28,578 nt of DNA, taken from Alphaproteobacteria bacterium UBA998 (GTDB taxonomy: Bacteria > Pseudomonadota > Alphaproteobacteria > Rickettsiales > UBA998). The notes below the pieces were generated by a model. The model ran no database searches. It was not told where the DNA came from and saw only the letters and a list, made by a program, of their open reading frames with translations. The position numbers and the translations under genes are program-made. Of the stretch, positions 1 to 6,249 are shown one piece after another; position 1 is the first letter of the stretch, and every line of letters begins with the position of its first letter. The DNA lies in contig DBAY01000071.1 of assembly GCA_002291925.1 (NCBI GenBank), positions 9,906-38,483 of the forward strand, written 5' to 3'.

Positions 1-296
1 CCTTCTTCCCGCAGCACTTCCTTGGCCTCGCGGGGATGCCGCGCCGTATCCCGGATTATCCGGACGTCTACGAGCACTGGAACTACATCTCCTCCATCGG
101 CTCCTACATTGCGGGCTTCGGGGCGCTGTGGTTCCTTTACGTGGTGGCGCGCATCTTTATGGACCGCATACCGGCCGGTGAAAACCCGTGGGGCGAAGGC
201 GCCAAGACGGTGGAATGGACGCTGCCCAGCCCGCCGGACTTCCACACCTTCGAGAAGACGGGCATCCCGCACTTCACCGCCCACACGCCGCACTGA
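1..296 (+). CDS. ctaD: Cytochrome c oxidase subunit I, C-terminal fragment
   Basis: This is the 3' end of the catalytic heme-copper subunit of an aa3-type oxidase; the gene starts before the window and is read in the frame of base 3. The visible tail opens with FFPQHFLGLAGMPRRIPDYP, the subunit I signature just before the last transmembrane helix. It continues through one hydrophobic helix (ISSIGSYIAGFGALWFLYVV) and ends in a soluble tail with the usual NPWG and TVEWTLPSPP motifs. The stop TGA (294-296) overlaps the ATG of ctaB by one base, so the two genes are translationally coupled in one operon. The identification is very secure; only the missing 5' part cannot be judged. Confidence 0.96.
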   Translation, partial: FFPQHFLGLAGMPRRIPDYPDVYEHWNYISSIGSYIAGFGALWFLYVVARIFMDRIPAGENPWGEGAKTVEWTLPSPPDFHTFEKTGIPHFTAHTPH

Positions 297-1204
297 TGGT
301 GGCCTCGGCCCTCACCCAGACCGCCCCGGCGGCGGGCACAGCATCCGTCCGCGACTACTGGACGTTGCTGAAGCCCGGCGTCATGTCGCTCGTCGTCTTT
401 ACCGGCGCGGTCGGCATGGTCATGGCGCCGGGGCATCTGCCGCCGCTCTTTGCCGTGCTCACCGTGCTCTCCATCGCGCTCGGCTCGGGCGCAGGTGCGG
501 CCATCAACATGTGGTATGACCGCGACATCGACGTGCAGATGCGCCGCACTGCGCGCCGTCCCATCCCCGCGGGCCGGGTGCTGCCGGAGGATGCGCTGGC
601 GCTGGGCGTGGGCCTGTCGGTGCTCTCCGTCACGCTGCTGTTCCTCGTGGCGGGTTCGGCTCCGGCAGGCGTGCTGGCCTTTGCCATCTGGTTCTATGCC
701 TGCTTCTACACGATGGGCCTCAAGCGCCGCACGGCGCAGAACATTGTCATTGGCGGCGCGGCGGGGGCCTTCCCGCCGGTGATCGGCTGGCTGGCTATCT
801 CGCCCTACCTCTCGGTGGAACCGGTGCTCTATTTCCTCATCATCTTCCTGTGGACGCCGCCGCATTTCTGGGCGCTTGCACTCTACCGCAGCGAGGATTA
901 CCGCCAGGTCGGCATTCCGATGCTGCCGGTCGTCGCGGGCCAGGCGGCGACACGCGCGCAGATTCTGCTCTATAGCCTCCTCCTAGCAGCCATCAGCCTG
1001 CTGCCCTCCCTTGCCGGTCATTCGGGTCTGCTCTACCTGGCAGGCGCCAGTCTGTTCTCGGGCATCTTCGTCTGGCAGGCCACGGGTCTCTGGCGCGCGC
1101 CATGTGACGCCAAAGCCATAGGCCTGTTCAAATTCTCCATCCTCTATCTGTTTGCCCTGTTTTCACTTCTGCTTGCTGATAAAGCCCTGCATTATCCGCT
1201 TTAA
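296..1204 (+). CDS. ctaB: Protoheme IX farnesyltransferase (heme O synthase)
   Basis: This inner-membrane UbiA-family prenyltransferase adds a farnesyl group to heme B to make heme O, the precursor of heme A for the oxidase encoded around it. From the ATG at 296 it has 302 residues, a normal family length. The first aspartate-rich motif is NMWYDRDIDVQMRRT with N71, D75 and D79. The conserved stretches LKRRTAQNIVIGGAAGA (about 142-158) and TPPHFWALALYRSEDYRQVG (187-206) follow, then IPMLPVV. Several hydrophobic helices are evident. The start was chosen because it overlaps the ctaD stop and directly precedes the conserved LLKPGVM region; an open frame further upstream lies inside ctaD. Confidence 0.96.
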   Translation: MVASALTQTAPAAGTASVRDYWTLLKPGVMSLVVFTGAVGMVMAPGHLPPLFAVLTVLSIALGSGAGAAINMWYDRDIDVQMRRTARRPIPAGRVLPEDALALGVGLSVLSVTLLFLVAGSAPAGVLAFAIWFYACFYTMGLKRRTAQNIVIGGAAGAFPPVIGWLAISPYLSVEPVLYFLIIFLWTPPHFWALALYRSEDYRQVGIPMLPVVAGQAATRAQILLYSLLLAAISLLPSLAGHSGLLYLAGASLFSGIFVWQATGLWRAPCDAKAIGLFKFSILYLFALFSLLLADKALHYPL

Positions 1205-1214
1205 CCAATTGGTT
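1203..1214. repeat. Perfect 12-base palindrome at the ctaB stop
   Basis: AACCAATTGGTT is a perfect palindrome. It overlaps the last bases of the ctaB stop codon and lies 12 bases before the strong ribosome binding site of the next gene. It could be a protein-binding site or a small RNA fold, or be chance. No function is assigned. Confidence 0.4.
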
Positions 1215-1225
1215 GTTTCACGTTT

Positions 1226-1233
1226 AAGGAGGG
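1226..1233 (+). promoter_or_regulatory. Strong Shine-Dalgarno of the 105-residue membrane protein
   Basis: AAGGAGGG lies five bases (counted from the end of AAGGAGG) before the ATG at 1238. It is the closest match to the anti-Shine-Dalgarno sequence that I noticed in this window, where most starts have weak sites. It fixes the start of the downstream gene and suggests efficient translation. Confidence 0.75.
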
Positions 1234-1237
1234 CGCA

Positions 1238-1555
1238 ATGGACGAACAGAACACGCAAGACACCACAGCAACGGAGCTGCCAGAAACGGAAAACAATATT
1301 GAGCCGGATGCCGACGCACCGGACATGCCGCTCGACAGCGATGGCATGGATATAGGCGCGGCCCCGGCCATGGATATGGCCCCTGCGGCTGATGCCGCCA
1401 TACAAGGAAAGATGCAAACCCTGGGAATACTTCATGATCTCAGCCAGAACGTCATCTATCTAATGGGCCTTAGCTTTATTTTGGGCTCACTGTTCACGGT
1501 ATTTGTCCTGCTGGTGCTGGACTTCATGCGCCGCAACAATACGAACGGTAAATAA
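1238..1555 (+). CDS. Unrecognised acidic, tail-anchored membrane protein in the oxidase cluster
   Basis: I do not recognise this 105-residue protein. The first 55 or so residues are acidic and low in complexity, rich in D, E, A, P, T and M (for example EPDADAPDMPLDSDGMD, then repeated MD/AP pairs). A short linker (KMQTLGILHDLSQ) follows, then one hydrophobic helix near residues 73-95 (YLMGLSFILGSLFTVFVLLV) and a short basic end (RRNNTNGK). It therefore looks like a tail-anchored, single-pass membrane protein. The start is well supported by the ribosome binding site at 1226-1233. It sits between ctaB and a coxF-like gene, with seven bases to the latter, so it is probably co-expressed with oxidase assembly genes. 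A role as an assembly factor or small accessory subunit is only an inference from position. Confidence 0.85.
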   Translation: MDEQNTQDTTATELPETENNIEPDADAPDMPLDSDGMDIGAAPAMDMAPAADAAIQGKMQTLGILHDLSQNVIYLMGLSFILGSLFTVFVLLVLDFMRRNNTNGK

Positions 1556-1562
1556 CACCATT

Positions 1563-1679
1563 ATGACCACCGACGAACCGCACCGCCAGCAACGCCGTAA
1601 AAACTGGGTTTTGCTGGCGGTGCTTGTCACGATGGTTTCTGTACTCTACGCCATCTCGCTGCTAAAATACGCATCTTGA
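1563..1679 (+). CDS. coxF: CoxF-like small single-pass membrane protein
   Basis: This 38-residue reading frame has a short basic N-terminus (MTTDEPHRQQRRKNW) followed by one hydrophobic helix (VLLAVLVTMVSVLYAISLLK). That is the layout of the small CoxF proteins that commonly lie between ctaB and ctaG in alphaproteobacterial oxidase clusters; the RR-N-W then helix with VLYAISLLK at its end fits that family. Its biochemical role is not well defined. It follows the 105-residue membrane protein by seven bases. Its stop codon lies in the loop of a hairpin (1669-1691) placed just before ctaG. Recognition rests on size, topology, position and resemblance, because the protein is very short. Confidence 0.72.
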   Translation: MTTDEPHRQQRRKNWVLLAVLVTMVSVLYAISLLKYAS

Positions 1680-1691
1680 TCCTAGATGCGT
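1669..1691 (+). promoter_or_regulatory. Hairpin across the coxF stop and ctaG initiation region
   Basis: ACGCATCT (1669-1676) pairs perfectly with AGATGCGT (1684-1691) around a seven-base loop. The coxF stop codon TGA (1677-1679) is the first part of the loop, and the stem ends four bases before the ctaG ATG. The stem covers the bases where a ctaG ribosome binding site would lie, and no clear Shine-Dalgarno is seen there. A ribosome terminating on coxF would melt this stem, so translational coupling of ctaG to coxF is a plausible reading. Confidence 0.55.
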
Positions 1692-1695
1692 TCCC

Positions 1696-2241
1696 ATGAC
1701 ACTCACCGATCCCCAGGCGCGTAAAAACGCCTCCTTCGCCTTCGGCCTGCTCGCGTTCGCGGCGGGCATGGTCATGCTGGCCTATGCCTCCGTGCCGCTC
1801 TACCGGCTGTTCTGCCAGGTCACCGGCTTCGGCGGAACCACGCAGGTGGCGAAGGCTGCGCCGGATCGGGTGGTGGAGCGCTATGTCACTGTCGATTTCA
1901 ATACCGATACACGTGACGGACTGCCGTGGGCTTTCACAGCGGACCAGCGGCAGGTATCGGTCCGTATCGGCGAGGCGACGCTGGTGGCGTTCACCGCGCG
2001 CAATACATCAGACGCTCCCGTCACTGGCATGGCGGTGTACAATGTCACACCGCACGAAGCGGGAAAATATTTTATGAAGACGCAGTGCTTCTGCTTTGAG
2101 AAGCAAACCATCGCGCCGGGGCAGGGAGTGCACTTCCCTGTGTCATTTTATCTAGACCCCGCGCTCGCCGATGACCCGCATCTGCGCCGATTGACAAATA
2201 TTACGTTGTCATACACGTTTTTTCCGCTAAAACCCTCGTAA
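1696..2241 (+). CDS. ctaG: Cytochrome c oxidase copper chaperone CtaG (Cox11)
   Basis: CtaG delivers copper to the CuB site of oxidase subunit I on the periplasmic side of the inner membrane. The 181-residue protein has one N-terminal helix (about 14-33) followed by YRLFCQVTGFGGTTQ, which carries the conserved C40. The copper-binding motif is QCFCFEKQ with C131 and C133. The C-terminal part is the Cox11 beta-fold with FPVSFYLDP and ITLSYTFF. Length and motifs match the family throughout. It lies 16 bases after coxF, with a hairpin in the gap, and 24 bases before ctaE. Confidence 0.96.
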   Translation: MTLTDPQARKNASFAFGLLAFAAGMVMLAYASVPLYRLFCQVTGFGGTTQVAKAAPDRVVERYVTVDFNTDTRDGLPWAFTADQRQVSVRIGEATLVAFTARNTSDAPVTGMAVYNVTPHEAGKYFMKTQCFCFEKQTIAPGQGVHFPVSFYLDPALADDPHLRRLTNITLSYTFFPLKPS

Positions 2242-2265
2242 TTCGTCTCCTCTGAGGATGTATCC

Positions 2266-3132
2266 ATGAGCCATCACGATCACCACGCCGAGCACGCCAC
2301 CGCCCACGCGGTCGACCATCCCTATCACCTCGTTGATCCGAGCCCGATGCCGCTGTTCACGTCCATGGCGGTGCTGATGCTGGCCTCCGGCCTCGCCATG
2401 TACATGCACGAGATGACGGCGGGCTACGTGCTGCTGCCGCTGGGCTTTGTCGCCGTGCTCGCCTGCATGGGCTTCTGGTGGCGAGACGTCATCCGCGAGG
2501 GGCTCTATCAGAAAGCGCACACCACCGCCGTCCAGCACGGGCTGCGCGTCGGCATGGCGCTGTTCATCACGTCGGAAGTGATGTTCTTCTTCGCCTTCTT
2601 CTGGGCCTTCTTCGATGCCAGCCTGTTCCCGAAAGTCCACATCCAGGACACGTGGGACATGCTGACCGGCACCGCCGTCTGGCCGCCGGAAGGCATCAAA
2701 CCGTTCGATGCGTGGGACCTGCCCTTCATGAACACGCTGATCCTGCTGCTCTCGGGCACCACGGTGACCTGGGCGCATTACGCGCTGCTGCAGAACAATC
2801 AGAAGGACATGGTGACCGCGCTGGCCATCACGGTCGGGCTTGGCTTCACCTTCACCCTGCTGCAAGCGGTGGAATACAGCCACGCGGCCTTCAAATTCAC
2901 CGATGGCATCTACGCGGCCACCTTCTACATGGCTACCGGCTTCCACGGCGCGCATGTTATCATCGGTACGATTTTCCTCGCCGTATGCCTCGTGCGCGCC
3001 AAGCGCGGCACGCTAACCCCGCGCGGCCATCTCGGCTTTGAGTTTGCCGCTTGGTACTGGCACTTCGTCGACGTCGTCTGGCTGTTCCTCTTCGTCGGCG
3101 TCTATTGGTGGGGCGCGGGCAACGCCGGCTAA
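2266..3132 (+). CDS. ctaE: Cytochrome c oxidase subunit III
   Basis: This is the core but non-catalytic membrane subunit of aa3 oxidase. The 288-residue product has a His-rich N-terminus (MSHHDHHAEHATAHAVDHPYH), then hydrophobic segments and the family's strongest signatures: SEVMFFFAFFWAFFDASLFP, LLLSGTTVTWAHYAL, LQAVEYSHAAFKFTDG and FHGAHVIIGTIFL, ending HFVDVVWLFLFVGVYWWG. A GAGGA element about eight bases before the ATG supports the start. In many alphaproteobacteria ctaE is followed by a DUF983 gene and SURF1; here the next gene is a polysaccharide gene, so the oxidase cluster ends at this point. Confidence 0.97.
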   Translation: MSHHDHHAEHATAHAVDHPYHLVDPSPMPLFTSMAVLMLASGLAMYMHEMTAGYVLLPLGFVAVLACMGFWWRDVIREGLYQKAHTTAVQHGLRVGMALFITSEVMFFFAFFWAFFDASLFPKVHIQDTWDMLTGTAVWPPEGIKPFDAWDLPFMNTLILLLSGTTVTWAHYALLQNNQKDMVTALAITVGLGFTFTLLQAVEYSHAAFKFTDGIYAATFYMATGFHGAHVIIGTIFLAVCLVRAKRGTLTPRGHLGFEFAAWYWHFVDVVWLFLFVGVYWWGAGNAG

Positions 3133-3142
3133 GCGCCGGGCC

Positions 3143-3184
3143 AGCCTTCGCTTGCCAAGCGCCTGAGGCAGGCGTAGAAAGGCT
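3143..3184 (+). repeat. Compact self-complementary region between ctaE and the WecA/WbpL gene
   Basis: Three nested complementary pairs fill this gap. AGCCTT (3143-3148) pairs with AAGGCT (3179-3184). Inside, CGCTT-gcc-AAGCG (3149-3161) forms one stem and CGCCTG-agg-CAGGCG (3160-3174) another; the two share two bases. The region could fold as a branched structure and act as a weak terminator or processing site between the oxidase and polysaccharide genes, or it may be a dispersed repeat. The 3' part also holds the AAAGG ribosome binding site of the next gene. Confidence 0.5.
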
Positions 3185-3187
3185 GCC

Positions 3188-4201
3188 ATGAGCCCGCTCG
3201 TCTCCTACAGCCTCATCCTCTCCGTCTCTGCCGCCTTCTTCGCGTGGGTGGGCACGTGGGCGCTGGTCGGGCTTCTGCCCCGCCTCTCCGTGATGGATGC
3301 GCCGAACGAGCGCTCCAACCACGCCGCACCCGTGCCACGTGGCGGCGGCCTCGCGGTCATCGCGGCCACGCTGTTTTTCCTGCTTGTTTCCGGTATGACC
3401 GCGCCACTCTTCCTCGCGGTAGCGCTGGCGGCGCTGATTTCCTTCGCGGATGACCGTAAAGGCCAGCCTATCGGACGCCGCCTGCTGGTGCACATCATGG
3501 CCGCCGTGCTGGCGGTCAGCACCATTACGCCGCCCATTTTCCAGGGCTACCTGCCATACCTGCTCGATCACACCATTGCCGCGCTGGCGCTGGTGTTCTT
3601 CATGAACATCTTCAATTTCATGGACGGTATCGACGAGATCTCTGCCATGCAGACCACCAGCCTCTGCCTCGGCGTGGTCGCCATGGTGGTGGCGGTGCCC
3701 GCCCTGCTGGACTTCCCGGCGGTGGACGCGCTGGTGCTCGCCGGGGCCATGGCGGGCTTCTGGTATTTCAACCGCCACCCCGCGCGGATTTTCCTCGGGG
3801 ATGTCGGCAGTATCCCGGTGGGGCTGCTGCTCGGCACGCTGCTGCTGATCCTCGCCAGTCAGGGCCAGTGGGCGGCGGCGCTCATCCTGCCCGCCTATTA
3901 CCTCACCGACGCGGGCAGCACGCTGCTCTCCCGGCTCGCCCGGCGGCAGAAACTGCATCAGGCCCACTCCGAGCATGCTTACCAGCAGGCCGTGCGGCGC
4001 GGCCTGTCCCACCGCACGGTGGTCCGCCAGATTCTCACCCTGAACCTGCTACTCATCGCGCTGGCGGTGGTGTCCTCCCTCGACCCGTGGCTCGGCGCTG
4101 CCTGTGTGGTGGTGGCCTATGCCGCGTCCGGCGCGCTGACCCTGCTGCTGCATGGGGTGCGCCGCGGGGCCGCCAGCAGCCTGTCTGCGGGCCATGCCTA
4201 G
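3188..4201 (+). CDS. Undecaprenyl-phosphate sugar-1-phosphate transferase (WecA/WbpL type)
   Basis: This is an integral membrane enzyme of the MraY/WecA family (glycosyltransferase family 4). It transfers a sugar 1-phosphate, usually an N-acetyl amino sugar, from a UDP-sugar to undecaprenyl phosphate to start O-antigen or other surface glycan synthesis. The 337 residues contain the family motifs in order: PRGGG (50-54), FADDRKGQP with D88-D89, NFMDGID (143-149), LGDVGS (203-208) and HSEHAYQQ (260-267), the last being the substrate-binding loop of the WecA/WbpL branch. About ten hydrophobic helices are evident. AAAGG precedes the ATG. Its partner gene overlaps its 3' end by eight bases, the WbpL-WbpM pairing. 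The exact sugar cannot be read from sequence. Confidence 0.9.
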   Translation: MSPLVSYSLILSVSAAFFAWVGTWALVGLLPRLSVMDAPNERSNHAAPVPRGGGLAVIAATLFFLLVSGMTAPLFLAVALAALISFADDRKGQPIGRRLLVHIMAAVLAVSTITPPIFQGYLPYLLDHTIAALALVFFMNIFNFMDGIDEISAMQTTSLCLGVVAMVVAVPALLDFPAVDALVLAGAMAGFWYFNRHPARIFLGDVGSIPVGLLLGTLLLILASQGQWAAALILPAYYLTDAGSTLLSRLARRQKLHQAHSEHAYQQAVRRGLSHRTVVRQILTLNLLLIALAVVSSLDPWLGAACVVVAYAASGALTLLLHGVRRGAASSLSAGHA

Positions 4202-6098
4202 CCCCCGCCTCCGCAGCGGCCTGCCCGCGCTGCATGATCTGCTGATGGCGTGCCTCAGCTTTCCGCTCGCCTTCTATCTGCGCTGGGGCATCGATTTCCT
4301 GCAGCATACCTCCGGTTACCTCTCCCTCGCCTGGCCGCTCTTTGTGCTCTGCTTCGCGCTGGTGGCGCTGCGCTTCCGGCTGCACCGCAGCGTGTGGCGC
4401 TATGTCTCGCTGCGGGAAGTGCGCACGCTGGTGGTGGTCTGCGGCATTACCATCGTGCTGTTCTATCTGGGCTGGTTCGTCGCCACGCGGCTGGAGATGG
4501 TGCCACGCTCCATCCCCCTGCTGCACGGCATGGTGCTGCTCTCCCTGCTGGCGGCGCCGCGCCTGCTCTATCGGGCTGTCTTTGATGCCGCCGCTGACCG
4601 CGCCACCTTGCGCAGCGGGCAGGCCATTCCCGTGCTGCTCATCGGCGCGGGTGACCATGCCGAGCAGTTCCTGCGTGCTCTGCAGCGCACGCCGGGCGCC
4701 ACCTACCGTGTGGTGGGTATCGTGGCGCACCAGCAGGCGCAGAAAGGCCGCCAGCTGCATGGCGTGACCGTCTATGGCACGCTGGACGAAATCGAGCATG
4801 TCGCCCTGAAGCTGGAGCGCAAGGGTGAGCGGCCCCAGCGCCTGTTACTTAGCGAAGATTATCTCGATAACGAAACGGTCACGCATTTGCTCGATGTGAG
4901 CGACAAGCTCGCCATCCGGCTTGCCCGCCTGCCCGGGCTCACTGACTTCCGCGAGGAGCTGGCCACCACCATCCCCATCCGTCCCGTGCAGATCGAGGAT
5001 TTGCTTGGCCGCGCGCAGAACGTGCATGACCGCGCCGGCATGCGCCGCATGATCGCGGGCCGGCCTGTGCTGGTGACGGGGGCGGGCGGCTCCATCGGCT
5101 CCGAGCTGTGCCGCCAGATCGCCCGCCTAGGCCCCTCCTGCCTGATTCTCTACGACCATTCCGAGTATTTGCTGTATGAAATCGACCGCGAGATGGGCGG
5201 CACATTTGCCAGTGTGCCACGGGTCGCTGTGCTGGGTGATGTGCGCGACGCGGCCCATCTGCGGCGCGTCTGCGAGCAGTACCGACCCGCGCTTGTGCTG
5301 CACGCTGCTGCCATCAAGCACGTGCCGCTGGCGGAGGGCCATGTGGTGGAGACCGCCCGCACGAACGTCTACGGCACGCGCAACGCGCTGGAAGCGGCGA
5401 AGGCGGGGGGCGCCGAGGATTTCGTGTTGATCTCCACCGACAAGGCCGTCAATCCCGCCAACGTCATGGGCGCCTGCAAACGCCTCGCTGAGCGCGTCTG
5501 CCGCGTGGTGGCGGGGGAGGGGGCCGACATCCGCATTACCACCGTGCGTTTCGGCAATGTGCTGGGCTCACGCGGCTCCGTGGTGCCGCTGTTCCAGCAG
5601 CAGCTTCAGTCGGGCGGGCCGCTGACCGTGACGCACCCGGACATGGAGCGCTACTTCATGACCATCCGCGAGGCCGTGGAGCTCGTGCTGCAGGCCGCCG
5701 CCCTACACCGTGACGAGGGTGACCGCGAGAGCCGCGTCTATCTGCTCGACATGGGCAAGCCGGTGAAGATCGCCGACCTTGCCCGCCAGATGATCCGCCT
5801 CGCCGGGTTGAAGCCGGGGCAGGACATCCAGATCACCTATACCGGCCTGCGCCCCGGCGAGAAAATGTACGAAGAACTTTTCTACAACGCCGAGGAACTC
5901 ACCACCACGTCGCATGCCAGCATCCGGCTCGCCGCGCAAGCCGATCCGCTGCCTGCCGAATTCCCCGCCCTGCTCGCCCGCCTGCAGGCCGCCTGCGACG
6001 CCGGTGACGATGCCGCCGCGCTCGACCTGCTGAAGGCGCTGGTGCCGGAGTACCGCTCTGCTGAAGCTTCTCCCCTCGAGGGGGAGAAGGTGGCCTGA
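4194..6098 (+). CDS. CapD/WbpM-type UDP-GlcNAc 4,6-dehydratase (polysaccharide biosynthesis)
   Basis: This long-form nucleotide-sugar dehydratase has four N-terminal membrane helices, a first Rossmann-like domain (VLLIGAGDHAEQFLRAL) and a C-terminal extended-SDR domain. The latter has the NAD-binding loop LVTGAGGSIGSELCRQIARL near residue 290. The catalytic set follows WbpM rather than classical SDR enzymes: S414 in ISTDKAVNP, then NVMGACKR with M425 and K429, so methionine takes the place of the usual tyrosine. RPGEKMYEELFY near the C-terminus is also typical. It probably makes the 4-keto precursor of the amino sugar used by the preceding transferase. I chose the ATG at 4194 (634 residues); an in-frame ATG at 4152 would overlap that gene far more. 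The last ten residues (ASPLEGEKVA) are encoded by a palindromic repeat. Confidence 0.92.
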   Translation: MPSPRLRSGLPALHDLLMACLSFPLAFYLRWGIDFLQHTSGYLSLAWPLFVLCFALVALRFRLHRSVWRYVSLREVRTLVVVCGITIVLFYLGWFVATRLEMVPRSIPLLHGMVLLSLLAAPRLLYRAVFDAAADRATLRSGQAIPVLLIGAGDHAEQFLRALQRTPGATYRVVGIVAHQQAQKGRQLHGVTVYGTLDEIEHVALKLERKGERPQRLLLSEDYLDNETVTHLLDVSDKLAIRLARLPGLTDFREELATTIPIRPVQIEDLLGRAQNVHDRAGMRRMIAGRPVLVTGAGGSIGSELCRQIARLGPSCLILYDHSEYLLYEIDREMGGTFASVPRVAVLGDVRDAAHLRRVCEQYRPALVLHAAAIKHVPLAEGHVVETARTNVYGTRNALEAAKAGGAEDFVLISTDKAVNPANVMGACKRLAERVCRVVAGEGADIRITTVRFGNVLGSRGSVVPLFQQQLQSGGPLTVTHPDMERYFMTIREAVELVLQAAALHRDEGDRESRVYLLDMGKPVKIADLARQMIRLAGLKPGQDIQITYTGLRPGEKMYEELFYNAEELTTTSHASIRLAAQADPLPAEFPALLARLQAACDAGDDAAALDLLKALVPEYRSAEASPLEGEKVA

Positions 6099-6113
6099 AC
6101 GGCCGGATGAGGG
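6067..6113 (+). repeat. Palindromic dispersed-type repeat encoding the end of the dehydratase
   Basis: CTTCTCCCC-TCGAG-GGGGAGAAG (6067-6089) is a perfect nine-pair stem-loop. It is followed by GGCC-TGAAC-GGCC (6092-6104) and GGATGAGGGG. This arrangement resembles the intergenic mosaic-type palindromic repeats seen across many proteobacterial genomes. Here it is fused to the 3' end of the dehydratase gene, and the stop codon TGA (6096-6098) sits in the second loop. Copies elsewhere in this genome cannot be checked from the window. Confidence 0.65.
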
Positions 6114-6186
6114 GTGACGCCGAAGGCGTGATTTTCTTGTTGCCTCATGGTTCGACAAGCGCCCCATGAGCGATTATATATAGCCC

Positions 6187-6222
6187 CTTCACCCCAACCC
6201 TCTCCCTATTGGGAGAGGGAGC
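6187..6222 (-). repeat. Second palindromic repeat, inverted relative to the first
   Basis: CTTCACCCCAACC leads into CCCTCTCCC-TATT-GGGAGAGGG (6198-6219), a perfect nine-pair stem with a four-base loop. Read on the minus strand it has the same architecture as the element at 6067-6113: a pyrimidine-purine stem, then a G-rich tail ending GGGGTGAAG. It ends about 28 bases before purH and may slow or end transcription from the polysaccharide genes, though no T-run follows. Confidence 0.55.
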
Positions 6223-6249
6223 TGAAACCTAACACCTGAAACCTTATCT

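Noticed and set aside
2227..2955. Minus-strand open frame opposite ctaE
   Set aside because: It is an antisense shadow of ctaE with low-complexity R/H/G/E-rich translation.
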